A stretch of 64,000 bases of DNA from Clostridium aminobutyricum. GTDB lineage: Bacteria > Bacillota > Clostridia > Peptostreptococcales > Anaerovoracaceae. The notes beneath the pieces are model-generated. The model saw only the letters and a program-made list of their open reading frames with translations, was not told the origin of the DNA and made no database searches. A program made the translations under genes and the position numbers. The stretch spans positions 103,785 through 167,784 of the forward strand of contig NZ_JAFJZZ010000006.1 of the NCBI RefSeq assembly GCF_017255415.1, in the 5' to 3' direction. Shown one piece after another: positions 61,726-64,000 of the stretch (position 1 is its first letter; every line of letters begins with the position of its first letter).

Positions 61726-62262
61726 CTACTCATTACTTTCAAAATTTTTTTGTAAAAACTGCAAAAATTCTAAAGCATTCTGATTTAGCACAATAATCTC
61801 ATCAAATGTTTTTTCTAAATTAAATGCCAATAAATTCTCATGAGCCATTTGATTTCTTAAGTTCCCAATCTCAAGAAAAGATTTCATTTTTAACTTTATA
61901 TCTTCGTTAGATGCAATTTCTTGAGCTACGTTTTCCTTGAAGTTATTTCCGAAAAGGCCTAAAAAGCTATTGATATTATTCGGTATTTTTCCAGCATTAT
62001 CCCATGTAAAATATGTATGGTATTGGCGTTTTATCCCTTTAGTTTTTGCAAAAGCAGTTATTCTTTGGTCATTAGAAGTTCGTTCTAAAAATGCAGATAG
62101 CATGTTTTGTATGAATGTTTCATGGTAACTGGCACAGGAGATCAAAAATGTTTTTCTAAAATGGGCATCTACAGTTGTTTGAAATGATAATTCAGATTGT
62201 TTCAGCAATAATGCTTTAATATCGCGATAATCCTGAATAAACGCATCAAATAGAGGGTGCAA
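61726..62262 (-). CDS. HEPN-domain protein (MAE_28990-like), putative RNase
   Basis: All-helical protein of about 178 residues. The HEPN catalytic motif R-x4-H is RNQMAH (Arg144, His149 counted from the longer start). HEPN proteins of this group are ribonucleases found in abortive infection and toxin systems. A TTG at 62262 has AGAGGGGG seven bases before it; another TTG start at 62286 would overlap the upstream gene. It forms an operon with the DUF262 gene, 13 bases apart. Antiviral action is inference from family and context. Confidence 0.8.
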   Translation of the reverse strand: MHPLFDAFIQDYRDIKALLLKQSELSFQTTVDAHFRKTFLISCASYHETFIQNMLSAFLERTSNDQRITAFAKTKGIKRQYHTYFTWDNAGKIPNNINSFLGLFGNNFKENVAQEIASNEDIKLKMKSFLEIGNLRNQMAHENLLAFNLEKTFDEIIVLNQNALEFLQFLQKNFESNE

Positions 62263-62275
62263 TATATTACCCCCT

Positions 62276-63436
62276 CTATTCAACAATGATTAAATCAATA
62301 GCGCGGCTCATTCTTGTCGTAACATTTGCTTTTGAACCTACACTTGATTGAGAGGCTTCTCTGAAATCATCATCAGACTTAAGTGCAAGAACGCTCTCTT
62401 TAGTAATCTTACCGGTGAGAATATCTTTACTTTTAAAAAACGATGAACACGTTGCTACGAAAACAGACTCAAAGAGCGAAATGTTAAACTTCCCATTCGA
62501 GCTAAAAAAATCTCGTGATGAGAGGTTCTCTGTGCTCTCTAAAAAGCTCATAAACAGTCTTCGAAGGTATTTGTTTAGTTCATCATCAAATCCACCACTG
62601 ATTTTTGAAAATCGATTGAGAAATTTTGTCATAGTTGCTTTATACTCTGTATGGTCAAAAAGCATCGCGTACGCTCTAATCAATATTTCAATATCTTTAA
62701 AGTTTAAATCAATGGATTGTTGTCCTATCAACTCACGCCAGCGTTTTTCAAGATTCACTTCGAATAGCATTTTATAGAAATTAGAATAATATAAACTCAT
62801 TCGAATTTCTTGCGGTTTAAGTTTTTGGCCTCCAGTATTTAAACGATTAAAAATTTCATACATTGAAGAGTCAGCATCTTCTGGCTCATTTTGTTTTATG
62901 ACAACAGAACGGATTGTCCTTAAAAATTCGAAGGAATGTTTATTATCACTAAGAGTTTCAAATTTAAGGCCGTCTAATTTATTTTTTTCTGTGGCAATTG
63001 GAGCGGGTAACTTAAGAGAAAAATTAGAAAAATATCTATCATCAGATAAAAATGCTTTATCGATCACTTCATCTCCGGTTAAATAATTCCGGAGTAATTT
63101 TCGTCCCTCAGCATTTGGGAAGCGCTCTTTCATAAAAAAATATATGGAAAGCAGACGCTGCTGACCATCTATAATAAGAAAATTGTTTTTTCCCTTCTCA
63201 TATAAAAAAACTTGAGGAATAGGCAACCCGAGGATAATCGATTCAATAAGTTTTGACGCCGCCTTTATATCCCACACATAATTACGTTGAAATGCAGGAA
63301 GTTTTATCACCCCGTTATCCATAAGACTAAATAGTGTAGAGATATTAAAATCATTTGGGGAGACCGTTATATCATATTCGTTTATTGCAATCGCCTCCTC
63401 ATCATCAAAATTTTCCAAGTCATACCAAGTATCCAT
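62276..63436 (-). CDS. DUF262 domain protein (ParB-like/GmrS-type)
   Basis: Protein of 386 residues. DUF262 signatures are LPAFQRNYVWD (46-56) and LIIDGQQRLLSI (87-98), a ParB-like nucleotide-binding fold shared with GmrSD type IV restriction enzymes. The C-terminal DUF1524 nuclease of GmrD is absent, and the downstream HEPN gene may supply the nuclease. Helical C-terminus. AAGGAGG supports the start. It is the rightmost gene of the island. Confidence 0.85.
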   Translation of the reverse strand: MDTWYDLENFDDEEAIAINEYDITVSPNDFNISTLFSLMDNGVIKLPAFQRNYVWDIKAASKLIESIILGLPIPQVFLYEKGKNNFLIIDGQQRLLSIYFFMKERFPNAEGRKLLRNYLTGDEVIDKAFLSDDRYFSNFSLKLPAPIATEKNKLDGLKFETLSDNKHSFEFLRTIRSVVIKQNEPEDADSSMYEIFNRLNTGGQKLKPQEIRMSLYYSNFYKMLFEVNLEKRWRELIGQQSIDLNFKDIEILIRAYAMLFDHTEYKATMTKFLNRFSKISGGFDDELNKYLRRLFMSFLESTENLSSRDFFSSNGKFNISLFESVFVATCSSFFKSKDILTGKITKESVLALKSDDDFREASQSSVGSKANVTTRMSRAIDLIIVE

Positions 63437-63710
63437 TACGATTGTTCCTCCTTATATTTTACTCAAGCTATGCAAATAATATTCTAACTCTTGCGTTTAT
63501 TCTTACTTAATCTGTACCCTACCGACCTTCACAATTTGACACTATTATACATGATATCACAAGTTAAACAAAGTCATTGTTTCAAACATTTACTGTATTA
63601 GGACTGTTTTTTGTTGTATCACGTAAGCAATGGCCCATTGGATAAGGGGTGAAGCCTGTGCATTCATATATTCAGACAGGAGGTACCAACTTCAGATGGC
63701 ACAATCCCGG
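63437..63710. other. Right-end noncoding part of the island
   Basis: Upstream region of the DUF262 gene with AT-rich promoter-like sequence. Around 63630-63715 a short open frame (MAHWIRGEACAFIYSD) resembles part of a transposase or integrase but is too short to assign. Nothing else was recognised. Confidence 0.35.
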
Positions 63711-63736
63711 AAAAGTTGATCAAAAGATCAACTTTT
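63711..63736. terminator. Perfect hairpin near the right island end
   Basis: AAAAGTTGATC and complement form a perfect 11-bp stem with an AAAA loop, flanked by A and T runs. It is a terminator-like element that could insulate the island's right edge. Confidence 0.55.
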
Positions 63737-63774
63737 AATAAAAGTTTCTGCCATCAATGGGCAACAGGGCATCA

Positions 63775-63808
63775 TTGCAAACAAGGCTAAAACCCTTGCA
63801 AATCAAGG
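63775..63808 (+). repeat. Direct repeats beside the right attachment site
   Basis: TTGCAAACAAGG (63775-63786) and TTGCAAATCAAGG (63796-63808) are spaced 21 bases apart and end 22 bases before the TTTCCTAA core. The layout resembles integrase arm-type binding sites. Confidence 0.45.
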
Positions 63809-63829
63809 TCTTATCCTATCATATTACAC

Positions 63830-63875
63830 TTTCCTAAACCGTGCGTCGGAAGTTCGATTCCTCTCGCGGAGGCCA
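63830..63875 (+). pseudogene. 3' half of split tRNA-Arg(CCU)
   Basis: TTTCCTAA is followed by ACCGT of the anticodon stem, the variable region, the T-arm with GTTCGATTC, acceptor CGCGGAG and GCCA. No D-arm or acceptor 5' strand lies upstream; instead there is island sequence. It completes the half at 54218-54255. Downstream, AAAACACC...GGTGTTT near 63882-63901 may be the original tRNA terminator. Confidence 0.85.
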
Positions 63876-64000
63876 AATAAGAAAACACCTTTTTAGGTGT
63901 TTCAGACTGCTGACAAACGAAGCGAAAGAATTTTCGCTGCGTTTTAAAATGCTCTCATATTTTTAAGAAACTACCAATTTATGAAAAATAGTTAATTGAA

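Larger units (their letters stand above)
54248..63837. mobile_element. Integrative island of about 9.6 kb in tRNA-Arg(CCU)
   Basis: The island is bounded by direct repeats TTTCCTAA (54248-54255 and 63830-63837), the anticodon loop of the split host tRNA. It carries one tyrosine recombinase (59848), an intact tRNA-Arg(CCU) (61594), a DUF4365 nuclease, a membrane protein, an XRE/ImmA gene with partner, an HEPN and DUF262 pair and S-layer-gene debris. No replication, conjugation or phage structural genes are present. It is best read as a small genomic island carrying defence or toxin-like cargo. Confidence 0.82.

Noticed and set aside
63630..63720. Short frame beginning MAHWIRGEACAFIYSD as an IS3-type transposase fragment.
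   Set aside because: Only about 28 codons, with no conserved DDE context; resemblance is too weak to annotate as a transposase.
1..64000. CRISPR arrays, rRNA genes, riboswitches and complete insertion sequences.
   Set aside because: No regularly spaced repeats, rRNA motifs, recognised riboswitch cores or intact transposase genes were seen anywhere in the window.

Overview
The window looks like the chromosome of an anaerobic, endospore-forming, amino-acid- or organic-acid-fermenting member of the Clostridia. The evidence is two sporulation genes (spoIIR and a SPOCS/LysM spore-envelope protein), a glycyl-radical enzyme and an oxygen-sensitive 2-hydroxyacyl-CoA dehydratase, strong GGAGG-type ribosome binding sites, moderately low GC, and HisZ-type histidine synthesis. 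I cannot name the species from sequence alone.

Region 1 (1-19.7 kb) is a fermentation locus. On the minus strand lie a thiolase plus SDR reductase pair, a glycyl-radical enzyme (GRE) with its activase, and a LysR regulator. A P5C-reductase-like gene lies divergent to the LysR gene. A PAS/AAA+ sigma-54 activator follows. Divergent from it is a seven-gene operon (thiolase, 3-hydroxyacyl-CoA dehydrogenase, both subunits and the activator of a 2-hydroxyacyl-CoA dehydratase, CoA-transferase, enoyl-CoA hydratase), then a D-2-hydroxyacid dehydrogenase. Three near-consensus -24/-12 promoters, each with an ATTC-N4-GAAT element upstream, tie these units into one apparent regulon. Read as a pathway: 2-oxoacid, 2-hydroxyacid, 2-hydroxyacyl-CoA, 2-enoyl-CoA, 3-hydroxyacyl-CoA, 3-oxoacyl-CoA, then acetyl-CoA plus an acyl-CoA. 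The GRE has glutamine where characterised GRE eliminases carry a catalytic glutamate, so its substrate is open.

Region 2 (19.7-54.1 kb) is mostly housekeeping: a repeat-rich spacer, CtpA-type protease, DUF1934, ddl, hslO, phosphoglucomutase, HtrA, spoIIR, the SPOCS protein, a membrane diguanylate cyclase, GntR regulator, ispE, an Ig-like exported protein, tadA, a fused CoA-disulfide reductase/rhodanese/TusA/DsrE protein with a divergent Crp/Fnr regulator, CvpA, an Ntn hydrolase, motAB, paired chromate-transporter halves, an acetate transporter, a his operon without hisD or hisA, and a DUF3810 protein.

Region 3 (54.2-63.9 kb) is an integrative island of about 9.6 kb. It splits a tRNA-Arg(CCU) gene at the anticodon loop: the 5' half is at 54218 and the 3' half ends at 63875, and the two halves form a perfect acceptor stem. 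The island carries a tyrosine recombinase, an intact replacement tRNA-Arg(CCU), and three candidate defence or toxin-type modules: a DUF4365 nuclease with a membrane protein, an XRE/ImmA protein with a partner, and HEPN plus DUF262. It also holds a decayed S-layer-domain gene. The island and the sigma-54 fermentation regulon are the two most interesting systems here.
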